DNA from: Siderastrea radians
Taxonomy: Eukaryota; Cnidaria; Anthozoa; Scleractinia; Rhizangiidae
Length of the DNA: 64,000 nt
Assembly: GCA_964017195.1 (NCBI GenBank)
Contig: CAXHKT010000177.1
Coordinates: forward strand, 620,001 to 684,000
Direction: 5' to 3'
Each line of letters opens with the position of its first letter. The first letter of the stretch is position 1. Shown one piece after another: positions 1 to 8,490 of the stretch. A program made the position numbers and the translations under genes. A model generated the notes under the pieces. That model searched no databases. It was given only the letters and a program-made list of their open reading frames with translations, and was not told the origin of the DNA.

Positions 1-1171
1 TGCGATCCTTAGGGAAAAAACCCCATTTTGGGGCATTCCCAGAGGCTCAAAAAGGTGTTCTTATCTGCGCAATCTGTCTGCGCAAGGCTGCGCACTGGCC
101 CAATATTAATGCAAATCCCTCGGGGCTATCACAAAAAACAGTTTATTGTGTAGAAAGTCTGCGATTTTGTCGATAAGGTGGAAAAAACCCCCATTTTGGG
201 GCCTTCCCTCAGGCCCCAAAAAGCTCAAAAAGCTAACTGGCGCTCTGGGCTGCATGCACAAAGCTCCCAAATGCATTCAATCCCTTTGGGACCATCCGAA
301 AGAAATTCCTTTTGTGCAAAAGTACAAAGAAAGCGCGATATGTGCGATCCTTAGGGAAAAACCCCCATTTTGGGGCATTCCCAGAGGCTCAAAAAGGTGT
401 TCTTATCTGCGCAATCTGTCCGCGGAAGGCTGCGCACTGGCCCAATAATAATGCAAATCCCTCGGGGCTATCAGAAAAAACAGTTTATTGTGTAGAAAGT
501 CTGCGATTTTGTCGATAAGGTGGAAAAAAACCCCATTTTGGGGCCTTCCCTCAGATCCCAAAAAGCTCAAAAATCTAATTGGCGCTCTCGGCTGCATGCA
601 CAAAGCTCCCAAATGCATTCAATCCCTTTGGGACCATCCGAAAAAAATTCCTTTTGTGCAAAAGTACAAAGAAAGCGCGATATGTGCGATCCTTAGGGAA
701 AAAACCCCATTTTGGGGCATTCCCAGAGGCTCAAAAAGGTGTTCTTATCTGCGCAATCTGTCTGCGCAAGGCTGCGCACTGGCCCAATAATAATGCAAAT
801 CCCTCGGGGCTATCAGAAAAAACAGTTTATTGTGTAGAAAGTCTGCGATTTTGTCGATAAGGTGGATAAAACCCCCATTTTGGGGCCTTCCCTCAAGCCC
901 CAAAAAGCTCAAAAAGCTAATTGGCGCTCTCGGCTGCATGCACAAAGCTCCCAAATGCATTCAATCCCTTTGGGACCATCCGAAAAATATTCCTTTTGTG
1001 CAAAAGTACAAAGAAAGCGCGATATGTGCGATCCTTAGGGAAAAAACCCCATTTTGGGGCATTCCCAGAGGCTCAAAAAGGTGTTCTTATCTGCGCAATC
1101 TGTCTGCGCAAGGCTGCGCACTGGCCCAATAATAATGCAAATCCCTCGGGGCTATCAGAAAAAACAGTTTA

Positions 1172-1504
1172 TTGTGTAGAAAGTCTGCGATTTTGTCGAT
1201 AAGGTGGAAAAAACCTTCATTTTGGGACCTTCCGTCAGGCCCCAAAAAGCTAACTGGCGCTCTCGGCTGCATGCACAAAGCTCCCAAATGCATTCAATCC
1301 CTTTGGGACCATCCGAAAAAAATTCCTTTTGTGCAAAAGTACAAAGAAAGCGCGATATGTGCGATCCTTAGGGAAAAAACCCCATTTTGGGGCATTCCCA
1401 GAGGCTCAAAAAGGTGTTCTTATCTGCGCAATCTGTCTGCGCAAGGCTGCGCACTGGCCCAATAATAATGCAAATCCCTCGGGGCTATCAGAAAAAACAG
1501 TTTA
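1172..1504 (+). repeat. 333-bp monomer variant (9-bp deletion)
   Basis: CTCAAAAAG is missing between CCCCAAAAAG and CTAACTGG (near 1248), giving a 333-bp unit. The loss is between two direct AAAAAGCT copies, as expected from slippage or short-repeat recombination. Linked to TTTTGGGACC in place of TTTTGGGGCC and to AACCTTCATT. Confidence 0.92.
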
Positions 1505-3947
1505 TTGTGTAGAAAGTCTGCGATTTTGTCGATAAGGTGGAAAAAACCCCCATTTTGGGGCCTTCCCTCAGGCCCCAAAAAGCTCAAAAAGCTAACTGGC
1601 GCTCTGGGCTGCATGCACAAAGCTCCCAAATGCATTCAATCTCTTTGGGACCATCCGAAAAAAATTCCTTTTGTGCAAAAGTACAAAGAAAGCGCGATAT
1701 GTGCGATCCTTAGGGAAAAAAACCCATTTTGGGGCATTCCCAGAGGCTCAAAAAGGTGTTCTTATCTGCGCAATCTGTCTGCGCAAGGCTGCGCACTGGC
1801 CCAATAATAATGCAAATCCCTCGGGGCTATCAGAAAAAACAGTTTATTGTGTAGAAAGTCTGCGATTTTGTCGATAAGGTGGAAAAAAACCCCATTTTGG
1901 GGCCTTCCCTCAGGCCCCAAAAAGCTCAAAAAGCTAACTGGCGCTCTCGGCTGCATGCACAAAGCTCCCAAATGCATTCAATCCCTTTGGGACCATCCGA
2001 AAAAAATTCCTTTTCTGCAAAAGTACAAACAAAGCGCGATATGTGCGATCCTTAGGGAAAAAACCCCATTTTGGGGCATTCCCAGAGGCTCAAAAAGGTG
2101 TTCTTATCTGCGCAATCTGTCTGCGCAAGGCTGCGCACTGGCCCAATAATAATGCAAATCCCTCGAAGCTATCAGAAAAAACAGTTTATTGTGTAGAAAG
2201 TCTGCGATTTTGTCGATAAGGTGGAAAAAACCCCCATTTTGGGGCCTTCCCTCAGGCCCCAAAAAACTCAAAAAGCTAACTGGCGCTCTCGGCTGCATGC
2301 ACAAAGCTCCCAAATGCATTCAATCCCTTTGGGACCATCCGAAAAATATTCCTTTTGTGCAAAAGTACAAAGAAAGCGCGATATGTGCGATCCTTAGGGA
2401 AAAAACCCCATTTTGGGGCATTCCCAGAGGCTCAAAAAGGTGTTCTTATCTGCGCAATCTGTCTGCGCAAGGCTGCGCACTGGCCCAATAATAATGCAAA
2501 TCCCTCGGGGCTATCAGAAAAAACAGTTTATTGTGTAGAAAGTCTGCGATTTTGTCGATAAGGTGGAAAAAACCCCCATTTTGGGGCCTTCGCTCAGGCC
2601 CCAAAAAGCTCAAATAGCTAACTGGCGCTCTGGGCTGCATGCACAAAGCTCCCAAATGCATTCAATCCCTTTGGGACCATCCGAAAAAAATTCCTTTTGT
2701 ACAAAAGTACAAAGAAAGCGCGATATGTGCGATCCTTAGGGAAAAAACCCCATTTTGGGGCATTCCCAGAGGCTCAAAAAGGTGTTCTTATCTGCGCAAT
2801 CTGTCTGCGCAAGGCTGCGCACTGGCCCAATAATAATGCAAATCCCTCGGGGCTATCAGAAAAAACAGTTTATTGTGTAGAAAGTCTGCGATTTTGTCGA
2901 TAAGGTGGAAAAAACCCCCATTTTGGGGCCTTACCTCAGGCCCCAAAAAGCTCAAAAAGCTAACTGGCGCTCTCGGCTGCATGCACAAAGCTCCCAAATG
3001 CATTCAATCCCTTTGGGACCATCCGAAAAAAATTCCTTTTGTGCAAAAGTACAAAGAAAGCGCGATATGTGCGATCCTTAGGGAAAAAACCCCATTTTGG
3101 GGCATTCCCAGAGGCTCAAAAAGGTGTTCTTATCTGCGCAATCTGTCTGCGCAAGGCTGCGCACTGGCCCAATAATAATGCAAATCCCTCGGGGCTATCA
3201 GAAAAAACAGTTTATTGTGTAGAAAGTCTGCGATTTTGTCGATAAGGTGGAAAAAACCCCCATTTTGGGGCCTTCCCTCAGGCCCCAAAAAGCTCAAAAA
3301 GCTAACTGGCGCTCTCGGCTGCATGCACAAAGCTCCCAAATGCATTCAATCCCTTTGGGACCATCCGAAAAAAATTCCTTTTGTGCAAAAGTACAAAGAA
3401 AGCGCGATATGTGCGATCCTTAGGGAAAAAACCCCATTTTGGGGCATTCCCAGAGGCTCAAAAAGGTGTTCTTATCTGCGCGATCTGTCTGCGCAAGGCT
3501 GCGCACTGGCCCAATAGTAATGCAAATCCCTCGGGGCTATCAGAAAAAAACAGTTTATTGTGTAGAAAGTCTGCGATTTTGTCGATAAGGTGAAAAAAAA
3601 CCCCATTTTGGGGCCTTCCCTCAGGCCCCAAAAAACTCAAAAAGCTAACTGGCGCTCTCGGCTGCATGCACAAAGCTCCCAAATGCATTCAATCCCTTTG
3701 GGACCATCCGAAAAAAATTCCTTTTGTGCAAAAGTACAAAGAAAGCGCGATATGTGCGATCCTTAGGGAAAAAACCCCATTTTGGGGCATTCCCAGAGGC
3801 TCAAAAAGGTGTTCTTATCTGCGCAATCTGTCTGCGCAAGGCTGCGCACTGGCCCAATAATAATGTAAATCCCTCGGGGCTATCAGAAAAAACAGTTTAT
3901 TGTGTAGAAAGTCTGCGATTTTGTCGATAAGGTGGAAAAAACCCCCA

Positions 3948-3975
3948 TTTTGGGGCCTTCCCTCAGGCCCCAAAA
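3948..3975. other. Strong dyad in each monomer (11-bp arms, 6-nt loop)
   Basis: Left arm TTTTGGGGCCT at 3948-3958, loop TCCCTC, right arm AGGCCCCAAAA at 3965-3975, perfectly complementary. It recurs in most monomers. Variants AGGTTCC, AAGCCCC and GGGACCT break pairs without a compensating change on the other arm, so the pairing does not look strictly selected. Confidence 0.85.
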
Positions 3976-4004
3976 AGCTCAAAAAGCTAACTGGCGCTCT
4001 CGGC

Positions 4005-4030
4005 TGCATGCACAAAGCTCCCAAATGCAT
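4005..4030. other. TGCATGCA and ATGCAT palindromes in each monomer
   Basis: An 8-bp palindrome TGCATGCA at 4005-4012 and a 6-bp palindrome ATGCAT at 4025-4030, 20 bp apart start to start. Both are present in nearly all copies. They give sphI- and nsiI-type hexamers once per monomer, so such digests would give a 342-bp ladder. Confidence 0.85.
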
Positions 4031-4161
4031 TCAATCCCTTTGGGACCATCCGAAAAAAATTCCTTTTGTGCAAAAGTACAAAGAAAGCGCGATATGTGCG
4101 ATCCTTAGGGAAAAAACCCCATTTTGGGGCATTCCCAGAGGCTCAAAAAGGTGTTCTTATC

Positions 4162-4190
4162 TGCGCAATCTGTCTGCGCAAGGCTGCGCA
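4162..4190. other. Three phased TGCGCA palindromes in each monomer
   Basis: TGCGCA at 4162-4167, 4175-4180 and 4185-4190, at 13 and 10 bp spacing. Each holds a CpG. The third copy is very often TGCACA or TGTGCA in other monomers, and the second sometimes TGCACA, exactly the two products of CpG deamination. Confidence 0.85.
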
Positions 4191-4204
4191 CTGGCCCAAT
4201 AATA

Positions 4205-4212
4205 ATGCAAAT
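4205..4212 (+). promoter_or_regulatory. ATGCAAAT octamer in each monomer (possible POU-factor site)
   Basis: Exact match to the canonical octamer bound by POU-domain proteins such as Oct-1 in animals. It is present in almost every monomer (one variant at 3865-3872 reads ATGTAAAT, one at 50100 has ACGCAAAT). Function is inference only: an 8-bp word can arise by chance, then be multiplied with the repeat. Confidence 0.4.
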
Positions 4213-5461
4213 CCCTCGGGGCTATCAGAAAAAACAGTTTATTGTGTAGAAAGTCTGCGATTTTGTCGATAAGGTGGAAAAAACCCCCATTTTGGGGCCT
4301 TCCCTCAGGCCCCAAAAAGCTCAAAAAGCTAACTGGCGCTCTGGGCTGCATGCACAAAGCTCCCAAATGCATTCAATCCCTTTGGGACCATCCGAAAAAA
4401 ATTCCTTTTGTGCAAAAGTACAAAGAAAGCGCGATATGTGCGATCCTTAGGGAAAAAACCCCATTTTGGGGCATTCCCAGAGGCTCAAAAAGGTGTTCTT
4501 ATCTGCGCAATCTGTCTGCGCAAGGCTGCGCACTGGCCCAATAATAATGCAAATCCCTCGGGGCTATCAGAAAAAACAGTTTATTGTGTAGAAAGTCTGC
4601 GATTTTGTCGATAAGGTGGAAAAAACCCCCATTTTGGGGCCTTCCCTCAGGCCCCAAAAAGCTCAAAAAGCTAACTGGTGCTCTCGGCTGCATGCACAAA
4701 GCTCCCAAATGCATTCAATCCCTTTGGGACCATCCGAAAAAAATTCCTTTTGTGCAAAATTACAAAGAAAGCGCGCTATGTGCGATCCTTAGGGAAAAAA
4801 CTCCATTTTGAGGCATTCCCAGAGGCTCAAAAAGGTGTTCTTATCTGCGCAATCTGTCTGCGCAAGGCTGCACACTGGCCCAATAATAATGCAAATCCCT
4901 CGGGGCTATCAGAAAAAACAGTTTATTGTGTAGAAAGTCTGCGATTTTGTCGATAAGGTGGAAAAAACCCCCATTTTGGGGCCTTCCCTCAGGCCCCAAA
5001 AAGCTCAAAAAGCTAACTGGCGCTCTCGGCTGCATGCACAAAGCTCCCAAATGCATTCAATCCCTTTGGGACCATCCGAAAAAAATTCCTTTTGTGCAAA
5101 AGTACAAAGAAAGCGCGATATGTGCGATCCTTAGGGAAAAAACCCCATTTTGGGGCATTCCCAGAGGCTCAAAAAGGTGTTCTTATCTGCGCAATCTGTC
5201 TGCGCAAGGCTGCGCACTGGCCCAATAATAATGCAAATCCCTCGGGGCTATCAGAAAAAAACAGTTTATTGTGTAGAAAGTCTGCGATTTTGTCGATAAG
5301 GTGGAAAAAAACCCCATTTTGGGGCCTTCCCTCAGGCCCCAAAAAGCTCAAAAAGCTAACTGGCGCTCTGGGCTGCATGCACAAAGCTCCCAAATGCATT
5401 CAATCCCTTTGGGACCATCCGAAAAAAATTTCTTTTGTGCAAAAGTACAAAGAAAACGCGA

Positions 5462-5463
5462 TA
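5462..5463. other. Target-site duplication, left copy (TA; ATAT at 5461-5464 also possible)
   Basis: The uninterrupted monomer reads GCGATATGTGCG at this place. Left of the element the array reads GCGATA and right of it TATGTGCG, so removing the element and one TA restores the monomer exactly. Because ATAT is palindromic, a 4-bp ATAT duplication (5461-5464 and 6972-6975) with termini one base shorter explains the site equally well. Confidence 0.75.
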
Positions 5464-5493
5464 TGTGACCCTTCACGCGAAAAGGGGGCTTAT
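5464..5493 (+). repeat. Left terminal inverted repeat, 30 bp
   Basis: Bases 5464-5493 are the exact reverse complement of 6943-6972. The arm begins TGTGACCC, contains TTCACGCG, then AAAAGGGGG and ends CTTAT. Inward of it the match continues imperfectly: after TAT the left side reads CCAAATTTCAC and the right side, reverse-complemented, GGATTTCAC. Confidence 0.93.
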
Positions 5494-5494
5494 C

Positions 5495-5770
5495 CAAATT
5501 TCACGTTATGGCTATTTTCACGGTCTTGGCTGTGAAATGAAGAAAAATTATTGGAATGTGAGTGAAATTTCTCCAACACACCGTGAACACACCATGAAAA
5601 AAGTCACGGCCATCGTGAAATATTTCACGCCGTGAAAAAGGTCATAGTCATTGGTCACCGTGAAATATATATTTCACGCCGTGAAAAAGGTCATAGTCTC
5701 TGCGAAATATTTCACGGCGTGGAAAAAATTTACTCCTTACGTTTTACGTGAACATCACTTTCCTACCGTG
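5495..5770. repeat. Left subterminal region rich in TTTCACG/CGTGAAA dyads
   Basis: Short words TTTCAC and GTGAAA (or one-base variants) occur repeatedly in both orientations, for example near 5500, 5517, 5532, 5561, 5614-5637, 5659-5686, 5703-5716 and 5747. Several are perfect palindromes: CGTGAAATATTTCACG at 5614-5629 and a longer 20-bp version at 5659-5678; TTTCACG-C-CGTGAAA at 5623-5637 and 5672-5686. The density falls off sharply towards the centre of the element and reappears at the other end. Confidence 0.8.
5614..5727 (+). repeat. Short tandem repeat of about 45 bp inside the element (2.5 copies)
   Basis: Three tandem versions start at 5614, 5659 and 5703. Each opens with a CGTGAAAT..ATTTCACG palindrome, followed by a second dyad CGTGAAAAAGG and, in the first two, GTCATAGTC. 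The third is shorter and has CGAAAT in place of CGTGAAAT and GGCGTGG in place of GCCGTGA. Probably local duplication of a binding-site module within the subterminal region. Confidence 0.8.
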
Positions 5771-6660
5771 AATGTTGTTGTATTATTAAATCACGCTTAC
5801 CTACAGAGGCGCATTTCAGTGATTTGCTTCAAGCATTGAAGCTTGAAAGTCATTATCATTCAAAATCGATACAATCGGTTCCGAAGATCAGGTGTTGACG
5901 GCTACACAGGCGTTTGTTATTGCGTTTCCCTGCTAAAAAACACGCAACTTTAGTTTGTTTCTTTTGTGTTTATAGAACAGTTTTTCATTTACGAAAACGC
6001 AACAGAGTGTTCGCAAGTTTTATCTTTGCATGACGAACGTGACATTTACTTTTAGGCATGTATAGTTCAATTTTCAAAAAAATGATTACGAAACGTGACT
6101 CCGTCATGTCGCGAATCAGGCGAATATTGTCGTGTATAAATTAACCGGACTTTTTTCAAGCATTTCACCAAAATCTAATCTTTTCAAATAGAGCTTGCAA
6201 GTTTCTTCTCTACCGTTTTAAAACTCTCGTCGGAAGCGAAGTATTCACGAATAATAATATTGCTGGCTACGCCAACGTTGCTAGACTCCGTGGTGCCAAA
6301 CATGTACTGTCTGTTTATTGCGTCTGTTTATCATATCTGAAAGATGTTGATCACAACTTAACAGGCAATTTTTGTCAAGCCGTTTTGTTTTGTTTGTTTG
6401 TTGATTTTTTCACAAAAATTAATTTTAAATAACGCACTTTTGTACAATTCAAACGATTTAATTACTGTAGAGAATTTGCGTAATAGATATCTTGTTACCA
6501 CAGCGCATGATGTTTCAGTTATCTGTCAGTTTAAGTTCATTCTTTTGATTTTCTTGTTAAGATTCGACTATCGTGGAGATTCTTTTACAAATTTTCCGTT
6601 TATTCGACTTGTTCAATGTTGCTGCAGCGGAGAGAAAAACAAAGGAACGGAGGTTAGATT
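5771..6660. other. Central region of the element, no gene seen
   Basis: About 890 bp of AT-rich unique sequence with T-runs and no dense TTTCACG dyads. I read both strands and find no frame with transposase, reverse transcriptase or other recognisable motifs. The longest frame, 6398-6736 on the plus strand (112 codons from a TTG), is rich in Ile, Leu and Phe and looks like chance translation of AT-rich DNA. No tRNA-like or rRNA-like segment was recognised. It may be decayed internal sequence of a once autonomous element or captured host DNA; the sequence does not decide. Confidence 0.6.
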
Positions 6661-6941
6661 TCATGACGTGAAGTTTCTTATCACGGCCGATCAATTTCAC
6701 AGCGTGAAAATTTTCACTCTTAATTTCACGGAGTGAAAGTTTACACCGATCAGTTTTCTGCATTACCGAATTTCACGGCGTGAAAGTTTCCACTGATCAT
6801 TCACGGAATGATTAGTTTCACGCCAGGAGTGAAAGTTTTTTAGCACAGAGTGAACACTGCGTGAAATTTTTAATTCACGCTGTGAAAATTCCAATTCACG
6901 CACCGTGACCGTGAAAAAAATTCACGCTTTTTAGTGAAATC
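6661..6941. repeat. Right subterminal region rich in TTTCACG/CGTGAAA dyads
   Basis: Mirror partner of the left subterminal region. Dyads include TTTCAC-AG-CGTGAAA at 6695-6709, TTTCACG-G-AGTGAAA at 6724-6738, a perfect TTTCACG-G-CGTGAAA at 6771-6785, TTTCACG..GTGAAA at 6816-6834 and TTCACG-C-TGTGAA at 6874-6886, with additional single words to 6938. Spacing between dyads is irregular, roughly 20-50 bp. The same word serves both ends, as expected if one protein recognises both. Confidence 0.8.
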
Positions 6942-6942
6942 C

Positions 6943-6972
6943 ATAAGCCCCCTTTTCGCGTGAAGGGTCACA
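6943..6972 (-). repeat. Right terminal inverted repeat, 30 bp
   Basis: Exact reverse complement of 5464-5493: it begins ATAAGCCCCC, passes through CGCGTGAAGGG and ends TCACA next to the TA duplication. No mismatch between the two arms is visible, which suggests a fairly recent insertion or an end sequence under constraint. Confidence 0.93.
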
Positions 6973-6974
6973 TA
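6973..6974. other. Target-site duplication, right copy (TA; ATAT at 6972-6975 also possible)
   Basis: TA immediately outside the right inverted repeat, followed by TGTGCGATCC, which is the normal continuation of the interrupted monomer. See the left copy for the ambiguity between TA and ATAT. Confidence 0.75.
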
Positions 6975-8490
6975 TGTGCGATCCTTAGGGAAGAAAACCC
7001 ATTTTGGGGCATTCCCAGAGGCTCAAAAAGGTGTTCTTATCTGCGCAGTCTGTCTGCGCAAGGCTGCGCACTGGCCCAATAATAATGCAAATCCCTCGGG
7101 GCTATCAGAAAAAACAGTTTATTGTGTAGAAAGTCTGCGATTTTGTCGATAAGGTGGAAAAAACCCCCATTTTGGGGCCTTCCCTCAGGCCCCAAAAAGC
7201 TCAAAAAGCTAACTGGCGCTCTCGGCTGCATGCACAAAGCTCCCAAATGCATTCAATCCCTTTGGGACCATCCGAAAAAAATTCCTTTTGTGCAAAAGTA
7301 CAAAGAAAGCGCGATATGTGCGATCCTTAGGGAAAAAACCCCATTTTGGGGCATTCCCAGAGGCTCAAAAAGGTGTTCTTATCTGCGCAATCTGTCTGCG
7401 CAAGGCTGCGCACTGGCCCAATAATAATGCAAATCCCTCGGGGCTAACAGAAAAAAACAGTTTATTGTGTAGAAAGTCTGCGATTTTGTCGATAAGGTGG
7501 AAAAAAAACCCATTTTGGGGCCTTCCCTCAGGCCCCAAAAAGCTCAAAAAGCTAATTGGCGCTCTCGGCTGCATGCACAAAGCTCCCAAATGCATTCAAT
7601 CCCTTTGGGACCATCCGAAAAAAATTCCTTTTGTGCAAAAGTACAAAGAAAGCGCGATATGTGCGATCCTTAGGGAAAAACCCCCATTTTGGGGCATTCC
7701 CAGAGGCTCAAAAAGGTGTTCTTATCTGCGCAATCTGTCCGCGCAAGGCTGCGCACTGGCCCAATAATAATGCAAATCCCTCGGGGCTATCAGAAAAAAC
7801 AGTTTATTGTGTAGAACGTCTGCGATTTTGTCGATAAGGTGGAAAAAAACCCCATTTTGGGGCCTTCCCTCAGGCCCCAAAAAGCTCAAAAAGCTAATTG
7901 GCGCTCTCGGCTGCATGCACAAAGCTCCCAAATGCATTCAATCCCTTTGGGACCATCCGAAAAAAATTCCTTTTGTGCAAAAGTACAAAGAAAGCGCGAT
8001 ATGTGCGATCCTTAGGGAAAAAACCCCATTTTGGGGCATTCCCAGAGGCTCAAAAAGGTGTTCTTATCTGCGCAATCTGTCTGCGCAAGGCTGCGCACTG
8101 GCCCAATAATAATGCAAATCCCTCGGGGCTATCAGAAAAAACAGTTTATTGTGTAGAAAGTCTGCGATTTTGTCGATAAGGTGGATAAAACCCCCATTTT
8201 GGGGCCTTCCCTCAAGCCCCAAAAAGCTCAAAAAGCTAATTGGCGCTCTCGGCTGCATGCACAAAGCTCCCAAATGCATTCAATCCCTTTGGGACCATCC
8301 GAAAAAAATTCCTTTTGTGCAAAAGTACAAAGAAAGCGCGATATGTGCGATCCTTAGGGAAAAAACCCCATTTTGGGGCATTCCCAGAGGCTCAAAAAGG
8401 TGTTCTTATCTGCGCAATCTGTCTGCGCAAGGCTGCGCACTGGCCCAATAATAATGCAAATCCCTCGGGGCTATCAGAAAAAACAGTTTA

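Larger units (their letters stand above)
3932..4105 (+). repeat. Monomer half 1 (about 174 bp)
   Basis: First half of the ancient dimer, from the A-tract before CCCCCATTTTGGGG to just before the second A-tract. It aligns with half 2 through shared blocks: GGAAAAAA-CCCCATTTTGGGGC, TTCCC..AG, CTCAAAAAG, GGCTGC, CCCAA, ATGCA, ATCCCT..GGG, ATC-GAAAAAA, TTGTG, AAAG, GCGAT, TGT/TGCGAT. Distance between the two CCCCATTTT motifs is 174 bp here. Half 1 alone carries the intact long dyad, TGCATGCA and the ATATGTGCG site. Confidence 0.85.
3932..4273 (+). repeat. Representative 342-bp monomer
   Basis: Chosen because it carries the majority base at nearly every variable site. Order of landmarks: A-tract and CCCCCATTTTGGGGCC; an 11-bp-arm dyad; AAGCTCAAAAAGCTAACTGG; TGCATGCA; ATGCAT; ATCCCTTTGGGACC; a 7-A run; TTTTGTGCAAAAGTAC; GCGCGATATGTGCGATCC (insertion site in another copy); TTAGGG; a second CCCCATTTTGGGG; three TGCGCA; ATGCAAATCCCTCGGGG; TTTATTGTGTAG; GCGATTTTGTCGATAAGG. 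The unit is 114 codons long, yet every frame contains a stop, so no frame runs through the array. Where the unit starts is my convention. Confidence 0.95.
4106..4273 (+). repeat. Monomer half 2 (about 168 bp)
   Basis: Second half of the dimer. It repeats the landmark order of half 1 with many substitutions and small gaps; the distance from its CCCCATTTT motif to that of the next unit is 168 bp. Half 2 alone carries the three TGCGCA palindromes and the ATGCAAAT octamer; its version of the long dyad has decayed (GGGGCATTCCCAGAGGCTC). Confidence 0.85.
1..5463. repeat. 342-bp satellite array, left segment (about 16 monomers)
   Basis: Head-to-tail copies of a 342-bp unit, all in the same orientation. 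The landmark TTGTGTAGAAAG recurs at 146, 488, 830, 1172, 1505, 1847, 2189, 2531, 2873, 3215, 3558, 3900, 4242, 4584 and 4926, so spacing is 342 apart from one 333-bp unit and single-base slippage in A-runs (343 around 3541-3548 and 5250). Neighbouring copies differ by only a few substitutions. The segment begins inside a monomer and ends where the TIR element interrupts a monomer at its GCGATATGTG motif. No credible coding region: the recurring roughly 100-codon frame starts at TTG and is a property of the repeat. The family is not recognised; a satellite identity is certain from periodicity. Confidence 0.98.
5464..6972. mobile_element. Non-autonomous DNA transposon (large MITE-like TIR element) inserted in the satellite
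   Basis: A 1509-bp block unlike the satellite interrupts one monomer. Its ends are perfect 30-bp inverted repeats (5464-5493 and 6943-6972) starting TGTGACCCTTCACGCG and ending in a GGGGGCTTAT stretch, flanked by a TA duplication. The subterminal 250-300 bp on each side are crowded with TTTCAC/GTGAAA words in both orientations, which in DNA transposons are often protein-binding repeats; the centre is AT-rich. There is no reading frame resembling a transposase: the longest is 112 codons from a TTG with no recognisable motif. It therefore looks like a cut-and-paste element mobilised in trans. Superfamily is unresolved: TA duplication would suit a Tc1/mariner-type element, ATAT a 4-bp-duplication group. 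Only one copy is in the window. Confidence 0.85.

Noticed and set aside
146..448. Recurring frame of about 100 codons in nearly every monomer, with overlapping 68- and 71-codon frames on both strands
   Set aside because: It starts at TTG, exists only because 342 is divisible by three, overlaps other open frames on both strands, has no recognisable domain and is broken freely by stops and indels in other copies. A spurious product of the repeat.
4060..4100. CENP-B box
   Set aside because: I looked for TTCG-N4-A-N2-CGGG on both strands. The nearest, TTCGGATGGTCCCAAAGG on the minus strand, lacks the required A and CGGG.
4114..4119. TTAGGG hexamer in each monomer, as a telomere-type repeat
   Set aside because: A single hexamer per 342 bp with no tandem TTAGGG; not telomeric DNA.
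3932..4273. SINE or tRNA-derived origin (internal RNA polymerase III boxes)
   Set aside because: No convincing A box and B box pair (GGTTCGANTCC-like) and no 3-prime tail; units are purely tandem.
5465..5475. Common origin of the element end (GTGACCCTT) and the satellite motif GTGCGACCCTT
   Set aside because: The resemblance is about 9 bases and the satellite form with GACCC is a derived subtype found only after 32.9 kb; chance is the simpler reading.
6398..6736. 112-codon frame in the centre of the TIR element
   Set aside because: TTG start, composition of AT-rich chance translation, no transposase motif such as a DDE/D catalytic layout or zinc-finger Cys/His pattern.
5464..6972. Helitron or LTR element as the identity of the insertion
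   Set aside because: It has long inverted ends and a target duplication, which Helitrons lack; there are no direct long terminal repeats, primer-binding site or polypurine tract.
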